From Limnoperna fortunei (taxonomy: Eukaryota > Mollusca > Bivalvia > Mytilida > Modiolidae), in the NCBI GenBank assembly GCA_944474755.1, contig OX104119.1, forward strand, positions 1,537,075 through 1,601,074: a stretch of DNA of 64,000 nucleotides, in the 5' to 3' direction. Position 1 is the stretch's first letter; every line of letters begins with the position of its first letter. This document shows, piece by piece, positions 38,301-46,090 of the stretch. The notes below the pieces were generated by a model that did not search any database, had not been told where the DNA came from, and worked only from the letters and a program-made list of their open reading frames with translations. A program made the position numbers and the translations under genes.

Positions 38301-41300
38301 TACTGAGCCCTGTGTAGGACAGACAACCTATAAAGTTTACTTGATTACTGAGCCCTGTGTAGGACAGACAACCTATAAAGTTTACTTGATTACTGAGCCC
38401 TGTGTAGGACAGATAACCTATAAAGTTTACTTGATTACTGAGCCCTGTGTAGGACAGACAACCTATAAAGTTTACTGAGCCCTGTGTAGGACAGACAACT
38501 TATAAGGTTTACTTGATTACTGAGTCCTGTGAAGGACAGACAACCTATAAAGTTTACTTGATTACTGAGTCCTGTGTAGGACAGACAACCTATAAAGTTT
38601 ACTTGTTTACTGAGCCCTGTGTAGGACAGACAACCTATAAAGTTTACTTGATTACTGAGCCCTATGTAGGACAGACAACTTATAAAGTTTACTTGGTTAC
38701 TGAGTCCTGTGAAGGACAGACAACCTATAAAGTTTACTTGATTACTGAGCCCTGTGTAGGACAGACAACCTATAAAGTTTACTTGCCTACACAGACTTTT
38801 GTAGGTTAAGAGGAACAAGAAAGTTTATTTTACTACTCAGCATTTTGTCAGTAAAGATGAACCACAAAGTCTACTTGAATGCTGATTATATCAAAAACAA
38901 ATATGAATTTAGATTGAAAAAATATTTCACCTTCTACACGTAGCTGTGCCTGTCTTTCAATGTCCTTTATCCTTACACTGTATAGTCCTTTATCAGAGAG
39001 TAAAGTGTTTCTGATGTCCAGACTGTGGATTTTACCACACTGTCCTGGTATAAACTTCTCAGATCTTACAATCTCCACCCCATCTTGTAACCATAGTGAG
39101 CACAGCCCACATTCCTTTGTCCTGATCTCAAAGTGAGCGTCACAACCTTCCGTAACAGTGACATCACATAGATCTAATGTCAAACAATCTGAATAGATCA
39201 AAAAGATATAGATCAAAATGATATTCTTAAAATACATCAGAGGATACATATTCTGTAAATAATGTAAAGAAATGTAAATAAACACAGCATTATGGACGTC
39301 TAATCAGCTAATGAAATACATGTACCATCTTATTTATTTAAATTTATTGTAATTTAACAATCTTGTACTAGTACTATCACATACATGTAGGTATGAATTA
39401 TTAACATCGGATGGCTTTGTAGATGAAGTGTTATAAGACATCAAACGATTACTAATTGCTTTTTTTTAGTTTTTTTTTATTATATTGTCCATAAAAGTCT
39501 TAAACTAGTATCAGTTTAGTATTTTTATTTTAACACTCTCAAAACATTTTATATCTGACACCTTACATTATTACTATTAAATTACAAATAACAAGTCAAA
39601 AGAAAGTTTTCTCAGCTTTATGCATTATCCACTGTTTTTCTAGACTCTGTGCATGTTTGTTTACAAGCACACAGAAAAATCTTGGTATATATGTTTTGTA
39701 AAAACAATTGCATAAATTTCTTAGAAAAACATAAATATTATACATGTACCATAGTTTAATATACTTCAGTGTTTTTAATGGGAATTTTTATTTAAGTAAT
39801 ACTTCAAATTTCTATTTTTGTTTGTTTGAATGGTGTTTTAATGCCACTTTCAGCAATTTTTCAGCTTTTTCATGGCGTCCAGTTTTTACTGGGGGAGGAA
39901 GGAGTACCCGGAGAGAACCCCCGACCTGCGGTAGGAAAACTGGCAATCCTTGTCAATTAAGATTGGGGTCGAGTACACCCTGCCTACAGTGAGAATCGAA
40001 CCAGCGATCTCGGTGTTGACAGACTTCGTGATCAATAGTAGACGAACTACCTTAACCACTAGGCCAACGTGGCCCCTGTATGTGTATGCATTTATTATTA
40101 AAAGAATTATATGTATACTCCAAAAACTTTTTGATGATACACATCTATGTAACTATAACAATGGTTTTGGTATGCAGCTTCCATGGAGAAAACTGAAAGA
40201 GTTGGGCCATCTTAACATAAGATCATGGACTTTGCCTTCCTTATGGTGTACTTCACTTGTAACATACTTTATTTTGGAACCACCTTCCCACAATTAGTGT
40301 AAATATAATGCAATATTATTTCAGCTTTTCACAACTATTCAACTGATACAAACTAAAGACCTATTCCAGATCCAACCAACATCTAAAAATACAATTTCAA
40401 AATGGCTGCCATTCAGGAAATTTAAAAAAATTATATTCAAAACCCAACATTTTGTGTACTAAGCTATCCCTTCATTAGCAGTTCACTACATTTTATATAC
40501 CTATGATCTAACACCAATTTCCAACTACTTATGTTATCTCAAACCCATTAAAGTTTCAGTCCAGATAGGAAAACATAGATAAAATGAAAAAAATGGCTGC
40601 CATTCCGCCATCTTGAATTTTTCAAAAAATATTTTGCTTTCATCAGCCCTTCATTATGCACTAAACAACCCCAAAATATTAACCCATCTTCTCAAACCAT
40701 CTTTCAGTAACAATTGGACACATGATTATTCATATATTAAACATAGATTTATCTCCCCTTCTAACTGTCTAATGATGGGCAAAATCATGTATCTACTGAT
40801 TTAGAATGCAAGATACCACCACTTTTTATTGTTTTTAAATGAAGTACTCCAATTATTGAATAAAATGACAGTCTAAAAAAATTTATCAGCCAGATTTTTT
40901 TTAAAAGTAAATATGCATGTACTACAGGATTACCAATTTTTCCTGTATTATCTGTTAAATTTCATTAAAAAGGGGGCTAAAATGTATAGCTTTTGTTTAA
41001 CAGTTGTAAAAAAACAAGCCTGGAAACATATTTTTTATTTCATTTGACATGCATATAGTCCAAAGAACAAAATGTCTGAAAATAAAAAAAATTTCGTCAG
41101 CTACATCTATTAGTGATGATCTATCTTAATATGGCGTGTTCCGCACATATTGTCGCCCTTCACAAATTGTCACCGGCGACAATATGTGCAGGGCGACAAA
41201 ATGTGCTATCTAAAATACAGCATAAATTGTCGTCTGGATATATTGTCGCCGGCAACAATATATGCAGGTTTTAACAGCACAAAAAGTACGAGGTTTCCTG

Positions 41301-44300
41301 CTGGATTAAAATGTTGCCAATGTATGTTTGTCATAAAAACTTGAATTTGATTATGGCTGCCAATTTGAAAATGAAAAAAAAATCAAAATGTATTCTTAAA
41401 AATCCAGAATCTAATGCATTTTAATAAAAATTGGTATATATAAGTGAAATAGGATATGCCGCACCTTATGAACCATATGTTGAGGTTTTATGGTCGTCAT
41501 TTCAAATCTGCAAAAATGAAAAATTCTCAAAACTTGGTTTCCTGTTACATAAAGATGTCTCGAATGATTATGTTTATTATACAAATTTGAAATCGATAAT
41601 GGCGGCCATCTCGAAATGTCTCTATTGCCTATTGATTTCTGTAAGCTGAATACTTTTTGTTACAGATCTGACATTCTGATTGTTTACATTTTGTCATGTT
41701 AAGGACCACAGAGAGACAGCTAGTTCTGCCTTGTAACTTGACTTACATCCAGAAGTTGACAAAGATGGTTGAAAACAAACAACAAAAGGGGCGATTTTAA
41801 TTTTAATTTTTTTTTGTATTTTAACACTTCACCAGCACCTGCATACATAGTATACATCTCTCAGTTGATCAGGTACTTGAGAGTTTGTTTTTCCTATAGA
41901 GATTCCATTGATAGAGGGTGTCTGCTGACAGAAAACTACTTAACCAGGGTTCATGGTTGTACAAATGTAGTCATCACTTAGAAATATTTACAGTCGCTAT
42001 CATGATTTGGTTAACCGTTACGGATATACATGTATGTCACATATGACACCTGATTTGTTAAGTTTGTCATAACCACATTCCCTCTATCTTTCTGTAATAT
42101 GACTACACCCATATATGACAAATTACGGAATTTTAACCTGACTGATACGATGAGTGCCGCACGTGTAGTAAGAGTTGCTTATTTTTCTGGAGCACCTGGA
42201 CTTGCACACATGGTTTTAAGTGGGGTTTGTGTCACTAGTTTTTAATTTTTGTGTTGTGTTTGTTTTGTTGTCACCTCTTTTGTCCAACCATGATTTTGTC
42301 TGTCCCTGACTTTTTGTCCATTAAATATCTCGGTTTCTTTTTTCTTAGAGTTATCTCTTTAAATAGGGAAAAATCGAAAAATAATCGAAACGGATTGGTT
42401 AGTCCTCAGGAAAACTTTTGATACAAGTTTAACAACTATTAGCACTGCCATTATAGTACAATTGGACCTTTATGTAAAACACTTTCCGTCAAAAACTTGT
42501 TCTTGAACACTGTAAGGCATACAAGCATGGGAGCAACACCATCGGCCATGGGACCGAATGGTGCATTTACTGAAATAAAGGTCAAACCTGATCTTTGACA
42601 TTGAACCTTGGTTTTATTACAACTGGCATTGTAAAAAGAAAGACTACAAGTCCAATCACAAAAATACTTTACTCTTAAAGATACACCTTTGACTTAACCT
42701 ATTGAGCGACTCCTTATTGGACTGTTACGATAAAGTCGTTATAGCACAAAATGGTGCGAAGTCCTGCATTCTGGGAGTTTCCTGGCACTAAAATTGAAAA
42801 TGAACAAAAACGGCAATTTTTATTCCTGACTCAGTTGAAAACAGGCATTTATTATTTCAATTTCCAAAAAAAACTGGTGCGGTTTTCCTATCCAGCAATT
42901 TAAACATGTTAAAGAGATACGTTTCGAACAGTGCCGGAAATACCGCTTGCTGCGGCATTGCCTGAGACACTCGCTTGTTGCATAACCCGAATTTTGATTA
43001 TTTTTTAAAAACTTGATTCAAAATCCCTTAATTTGCAATTTTTGTAGACAAATATTTTAGACAAATTTTATTAATTATGTTGAATGAAATGTAATTACTC
43101 CGAAGTTATAGTTAGAGGTATAAGTCTCCATCTCCACTGTTTGACAGAACCAAAATTGAAATTTAGTAGAAATTTCATGAAAAAAACCGATGACTTCTCT
43201 CCTGTTTTACTATACAGATAACATTTTTAAGCCACAGAAAAGTTATGTCCTGGTGACAATTTGTGCAGTCAACAAATTTTTCAAAGGAATATATTGTCGC
43301 CGAACAACGATAAATAGGTGACCCATACAATATGTGCCATTACATAGCGACCATGTATGATGCAAAAAGGTCTACTGTATAATTAAACATACCTGGTAAT
43401 AGTTTTTCTGATAAAAATCTTTTTATTGTCTGAAAACATAAATTAATATGTAATTAATGCATTAAGAAAGCTAGAAATAAGTAATACACCAATTTGTTTT
43501 CTTTTTAACCATCTTGATTAATTTGCTTTATGTTCAAACCACAGCTCTCAAGTATACGATGTGGTTTATATCGGTTGAATATCATGAATATATACTGTTA
43601 AATAGCAATCTGTACACGTACTAGTATACTGATAAACGTCCATTAACATTAATTCTGTGTCAACAATATAAGAAATCTTACCTCATCTAACTGACATTGT
43701 TGGAGAAGTGTATTATGTTGTTCAAGAAGAGTATTTTGGAGCTGCAGACATATTGCTATATTTAGTGGTTGTTTAGCAATATCTCTCAGCCTTTGTTTTG
43801 TTTCTGCTTCTTTATTATAAACCTTTGCTAAAACTAGTAATGACGCCTCTACATCTGCCATGGACTTTTGGTATTCACTGTTGGGGATTTTCCCTTCTTT
43901 GGCATGAGCAAATGAGTGGTTCCTTGAGTTAACCAGAAAATCAAGAGCATTTCTCTGTGGAGATCCTTGTGGCACAAGTGTTGTAAAGTTAACCAGAAGA
44001 AATCTAGCCAGGGTAAAGTCAAGGTCCTGTAGCTGGAGGTTAAGATTGACAGGACAACAACAGTGTGGAGCTGACTTACTTCCATGATTATGTCCACGTA
44101 ACTTACTGCCAGTTTTGTCGAGCAATATGTCCAGTTGTGGTGGATGTAGCACTCTATTGCCTCTGGTTCCTGTCCGAGTTCCAGGTGGACACTGACAACA
44201 TGGATAACAATTGAAACACAGATGATAGATGTCATGTCCATGTATCTCAATAAACCTCTGGAGTGTTATGCCCTGATTTGTCAGATAGAAATCCAGTAGA

Positions 44301-44374
44301 TGTAGAAATGAATCTTTGGTTTCATCTACAATTACTGTTGAATGGCGGTAGAAGTTTTCTTGCTCCTGTGTCAT
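16142..44374 (-). CDS. HEPN - Ig x3 - Roc - COR protein, full nine-exon gene model
   Basis: Coding exons in transcript order are 44374-43682, 43429-43393, 39188-38931, 26332-26075, 24411-24154, 23692-23447, 20315-19752, 18172-18042 and 17374-16142. All introns are GT-AG, every junction phase agrees, and the total is 3,678 nt, giving 1,225 residues. The order is DZIP3-like HEPN (1-231), linker (232-243), three I-set Ig domains (244-501), Roc GTPase (about 530-815, with GENGVGKT at 538-545, DFAG at 727-730 and TRID at 807-810) and COR (about 816-1225). No signal peptide or membrane segment is visible, so it is probably cytoplasmic. By analogy with ROCO and STAND proteins it may be a GTPase-switched sensor; HEPN domains are often RNases. 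The 3' end is uncertain: GAG followed by GTAGGA at 16160-16155 could be a donor leading to further exons. Confidence 0.8.
17527..17691. repeat. 55-bp tandem repeat x3 in intron 8
   Basis: Units beginning gtgttagttaaatgatccaa occur at about 17528, 17583 and 17638, exactly 55 bp apart, with one or two differences each. Confidence 0.9.
18042..18172 (-). CDS. Exon 8: Roc domain G4 motif
   Basis: 131 nt between ttttgtag and CAT|GTAAGT, phase 1 to 0. It encodes EYIDFWLDTIHSCV, a charged EEIKEETKTE stretch and PPVIIVCTRIDE. TRID at residues 807-810 takes the place of the guanine-specifying N/T-K-x-D motif. Confidence 0.8.
18173..19751. other. Intron 7 of the HEPN-Ig-Roc-COR gene
   Basis: No further exon is seen. 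It holds a minus-strand 81-codon frame at 18375-18620 without family resemblance, which I do not accept, and AT-rich sequence otherwise. Confidence 0.4.
19752..20315 (-). CDS. Exon 7: Roc domain with charged insert and switch II
   Basis: 564 nt between tttgcag and GGAG|GTTTGA (a weak donor), phase 1 to 1. The first 130 or so residues are charged and probably disordered (for example LQDDDDSEDSRKEL and a KVKRRTSED stretch). The last 60 residues return to the G domain with DFAGEKDYYATHPIFL, the G3/switch II region of Roc domains, and ALHILVTNIM, the next strand. The insert therefore sits between G1/G2 and G3. It contains many Ser and Thr residues and could be a regulatory site; this is inference. 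Confidence 0.8.
20571..20840 (+). mobile_element. tRNA-derived SINE copy (plus orientation, head degraded)
   Basis: This about 270-bp segment matches the reverse complement of 39816-40077 along most of its length (ttcgtctactattgatca, tcactgtaggcagggtg, aattgctgaaagtggcatta). It ends in a caaacaaacaaaca tail. The tRNA-like box A is eroded, while the box B region (ggtttcgagtctcac) is recognisable. It lies in intron 6, antisense to the host gene. Confidence 0.78.
20931..21050. repeat. 60-bp tandem duplication
   Basis: Two identical 60-bp copies start with gaaatgatctcacatttaat at 20931 and 20991. Confidence 0.92.
21139..22573. repeat. 79-bp tandem array, about 18 copies
   Basis: The unit runs cagacaagatcaggtgacac ... 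gcaaccttataccaactacc ... aagcatggtta and spans 79 bp. Copies are highly similar. Diverged relatives flank the array (about 22610-22700) and occur singly at about 45600-45890, so the array grew from a dispersed element. It occupies intron 6 of the HEPN-Ig-Roc-COR gene. Confidence 0.92.
22574..23446. other. Intron 6, remainder
   Basis: AT-rich intronic DNA between the 79-bp array and the P-loop exon. No exon or repeat beyond the array's decayed edge is seen. Confidence 0.4.
23447..23692 (-). CDS. Exon 6: start of the Roc GTPase domain, P-loop
   Basis: 246 nt between ttgtaacag and GAAG|GTAGTT, phase 1 to 1. After a short linker (PTAIQHLSVEDKALYLDIIR) comes RIVIIGENGVGKTCLLRRLL, a Walker A/G1 loop of the Ras/Roc type at residues 538-545. 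It is followed by STDGIDIHRCKIRLRDGEW, the usual second strand region of Roc domains. The P-loop Lys and Thr are intact, so nucleotide binding is plausible. Confidence 0.86.
24154..24411 (-). CDS. Exon 5: third I-set Ig domain
   Basis: A 258-nt exon in phase 1-1, from atttccag to G|GTAAGG. Motifs are VEGETVQFECEV (B-strand Cys), AQWFKDG (core Trp), GRLHRLVV and DDGGEYSVKI (F strand with Ser instead of Cys). It is the most canonical of the three domains and is followed directly by the Roc exon. Such Ig domains usually mediate protein-protein contacts. Confidence 0.85.
24731..25600. repeat. Dispersed interspersed repeat (intron 4)
   Basis: It begins agaggctccccggagcctgt then atggctcacctg, which resembles the left edge of the 49.4-kb repeat (gagcctgtatcgctcacctg). 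It contains repeated themes such as ggggcaataactcctataag and gtggttttggagaagacttt. These are typical of long mussel interspersed repeats. No coding frame of note. Confidence 0.55.
26075..26332 (-). CDS. Exon 4: second I-set Ig domain
   Basis: A 258-nt exon in phase 1-1, from ttgtacag to G|GTGAGT. It reads EYFTKNLQSVECFEGETAEF, then FTCEV (B-strand Cys), ACWNKNE (core Trp) and HDTANYTVSI (F strand without the second Cys). It aligns without gaps to the third Ig exon (EFFTKSL, VEGETVQFECEV), indicating that these exons arose by duplication. Confidence 0.82.
26855..38784. repeat. Giant 45-bp minisatellite, about 265 copies, inside intron 3
   Basis: The unit is gtttacttgattactgagcc followed by ctgtgtaggacagacaacct and ataaa, 45 bp. 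Length divided by unit gives about 265 copies. The plus strand reads VYLITEPCVGQTTYK per unit and the minus strand GLSNQVNFIGCLSYT, producing open frames of up to 1,036 codons. Units lacking 8 bp (at about 27443, 28292, 28959, 29760, 35745, 38475) or with a 2-bp insertion (gtgttaagg, at about 30626, 31168, 34772, 35223) break the frames. Most common variants change the amino acid (ccc/tcc, gta/gaa, att/ttt), so there is no sign of coding selection. At the right edge the array decays into related sequence up to about 38870. Confidence 0.96.
38931..39188 (-). CDS. Exon 3: first I-set Ig domain
   Basis: The exon is 258 nt, phase 1 in and phase 1 out, from tattcag to G|GTGAAA. It carries the Ig core Trp in SLWLQDG and the late motif SDKGLYSVRI, where the usual D-x-G-x-Y-x-C has Ser in place of Cys. 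This is the pattern of intracellular titin/obscurin-like I-set domains. The downstream intron is filled by the 45-bp minisatellite, whose decayed edge reaches to within about 60 bp of this donor. Confidence 0.8.
39816..40077 (-). mobile_element. tRNA-derived SINE copy with box A and box B
   Basis: On the minus strand the element starts near 40077 with ggggccacgttggcctagtg. The pol III box A is tggcctagtgg (40066-40056) and box B is ggttcgattctc (40002-39991), about 54 bp apart. The body ends in caccattcaaacaaacaaa near 39816. It is the better-preserved partner of the copy at 20571-20840 and lies in intron 2, sense to the host gene. A 3' fragment of the same family is at about 45130-45204. Confidence 0.82.
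40078..43392. other. Intron 2, repeat-rich
   Basis: This intron holds several aatggctgccatt-type repeat fragments (about 40395-40620 and 41350-41620). It also holds inverted-repeat pieces built on acatattgtcgccctt and gcgacaatatgtgcagggcg (41143-41260), with relatives at about 43250-43340. A block at 42230-42345 resembles one at 14040-14150. No additional exon is seen. Confidence 0.45.
43393..43429 (-). CDS. Exon 2 (37 nt linker) of the HEPN-Ig-Roc-COR gene
   Basis: Between ttttcag and GTATGT lie 37 nt that encode TIKRFLSEKLLP plus one base. It enters in phase 0 and leaves in phase 1, exactly bridging the HEPN exon to the phase-1 Ig exons. Its short length is the only reason for doubt. Confidence 0.65.
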
Positions 44375-44390
44375 TTTTCAGGTCCAAACA
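43682..44390 (-). CDS. Exon 1 of the HEPN-Ig-Roc-COR gene: DZIP3-like HEPN domain
   Basis: The acceptor tctttcag at 44391 gives 16 nt of 5' UTR before the ATG at 44374. An in-frame TGA two codons upstream supports this start. The exon ends GAG|GTAAGA, phase 0. Residues 40-62 contain IHGHDIYHLCFNC followed by CCQC, and residues 95-107 contain HNH and HCCC, forming a probable metal-binding Cys/His cluster. The sequence SRNHSFAHA holds R151 and H157, matching the R-x(4-6)-H signature of HEPN domains, whose catalytic members cleave RNA. The family resemblance is to the DZIP3-like HEPN proteins that are abundant in bivalves; whether this one is an active RNase is not known. Confidence 0.82.
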
Positions 44391-44453
44391 CTGAAAGACA
44401 AAAAAATGTAATAAAGCCATATAAAAATCTAACACCAATATTAATGGAAGGGG

Positions 44454-44830
44454 GCCTTGGTGGCTGAGTGGTTGTTATTTACTGATTAAGTGCCTGTAGG
44501 GTTGCAGCATTGTGTGTGATTTGAACATTTTCCCCATAGGGTCTTATGTTAAACTACAAAAGTACTGTGGCGGCAATCATTTTGAATTGGCATAAGAAAA
44601 AAATTGTATAGTGGACCATCCAATGAATATCTCTTATAAGTCTGGTTTCGGAAGATTCACCAAGTTGTGGAAAGCAGCATTTTTAATGTCCTTTGGTGGC
44701 AGCTCGTATGGATTTTAGATCCGAATAAAAACATGTACTAGTAACTACATTAAAATCTTCTTTGAGGTTTAGGGTCCTACTTTAAACAACTTTTGCAGTG
44801 GCAGCCATTTCTAATTACTGATATAAAGCA
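44454..44830. repeat. Solo copies of the 166-bp repeat family plus a tRNA-like head
   Basis: At 44454 the sequence ggggccttggtggctgagtg resembles a pol III box A region. From about 44530 the text ccccatagggtcttatgtta and ggaccatccaatgaatat match the tandem units at 49.5-50.7 kb. It lies just upstream of the HEPN exon. Confidence 0.5.
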
Positions 44831-44968
44831 TTGTCAGCCCGATTTCCTGGCAGAGCACCAGTAATTTTTCTGATCTGATTAATTTTATTGCCAGTTTTGT
44901 CATCTTTGATAGATTAAATAATTTAATGGTTTCTTAATGTCCGTTTGTTGCGAGTACAATGAGCTTAC

Positions 44969-45050
44969 CTTAAATCTATAAAAGGAGTCTTCATCATCTA
45001 TAGAGTGTGACATTCTCCTAACATGTCACCTGTCATACAGCTGGCTTCAA
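44969..45050 (-). other. Possible 5' UTR exon of the HEPN-Ig-Roc-COR gene
   Basis: A good donor AAG|GTAAGC lies at 44969/44968 on the minus strand, upstream of the acceptor at 44391. The far edge is not determined. Any ATG in it would be out of frame with the HEPN start. This is a suggestion only. Confidence 0.3.
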
Positions 45051-45129
45051 CTAGTATGGCCTAACAACCTACCAAGTGGGAGACTCCTTATCTCTCCCAG
45101 TATTGTCTAAGTGTAACCTTTGAACTTTT

Positions 45130-45204
45130 AGTGTTTGTCTGTTTGAATGCAGTTTAATTTCAGCAATTTTTCAGCTGCATCATAGCATCCAGTTTTATTT
45201 AAAA
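45130..45204 (-). mobile_element. 3' fragment of the tRNA-derived SINE
   Basis: gtttgtctgtttgaatgcag, cagcaatttttcagctgcat and catagcatccagtttt match the tail half of the SINE at 39816-39890 in the same orientation. Confidence 0.6.
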
Positions 45205-45599
45205 TTGCAGGTGAAGAAGACAAGTTTCATCAAAAATCATTGGACCTGAATGATATTCGAACTTTATCTGAACCTCATCATGGTTTACTCACTTGCCCAA
45301 TATATAAGCTCAATGTCTGCAAGAGTTCAGAACTATGGACGCCCAGCTGGCGTGTACAAAAAAAAGCAATTACAATTTTCATTTTGATAATAAAAAAAAA
45401 TTCCCAAGATGCATATAATTTATTTAAACATATTGTAATTTCTTGCAATAACATAACGAGTGTTAGTGATCATATATGGCAATAGTGGTACCAACATTCA
45501 CAATAAAATTGACCAAGCTGAATATGCATGAAAACAAGTGTGGACACAGAACAATGTCAAGCCCGATTCTGCATCAGTAATGGAAAAAATTACGTCATA

Positions 45600-45890
45600 A
45601 GCATTGTTATCATTTAAAATATACAATGCATGGTTACAGAGGAATTACCTAAATCCAAAAATTTTAATGTAGTTGCTGGACCGTAAAATTGAGGTCAAGG
45701 TCAGGTGACACCTTCCAGACAGTCATATACTGTACTCTTCAGCAGCAACCTGTATACCAAATTACCAAATATTGTTATCCTACCTTGCATGGTTACCCAG
45801 GAACTGCCCTAATACAAAAACTTTAAATTAGTCGCTGGACTGTGAAATTGAGGTCAAAGTCAGGTGACACTAGACACTCTAGAGCAGCAA
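45600..45890. repeat. Dispersed element related to the 79-bp array unit
   Basis: Two units of about 180 bp contain gaggtcaaggtcaggtgaca, cagcaacctgtataccaaat and tgcatggtta. The same parts, in the same order, make up the 79-bp unit at 21.1-22.6 kb. Confidence 0.65.
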
Positions 45891-45894
45891 CATT

Positions 45895-46090
45895 GTTTGT
45901 GACGTCACCAACACATTAAAGACGTCGCATCACATAAGGAATGCAGAGGCACTCTTAGATTGCTCTGAAGTAACGTCAAGAGCTGTGTCTACATGTATAT
46001 TCATATTACATATGACAATGGCTCAGTAAATGGCCTTTGACTGAGGGAGAGGAACTCAGTTCTTATTTTGATATTTGGCTGCGCCGAGCT
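45895..46090. repeat. Dispersed repeat fragment, inverted relative of 13560-13690
   Basis: Contains gtttgtgacgtcaccaacac, ggaatgcagaggcactctta and gaagtaacgtcaagagctgt, matching the reverse complement of the 13.6-kb copy. Confidence 0.5.

Noticed and set aside
26855..38784. CRISPR-like array
   Set aside because: The 45-bp units are directly adjacent with no unique spacers, and the window is eukaryotic.
44454..44530. tRNA gene candidate (ggcctt...tggctgagtgg)
   Set aside because: A box A-like stretch is present but no proper box B or cloverleaf could be drawn; more likely a SINE head.
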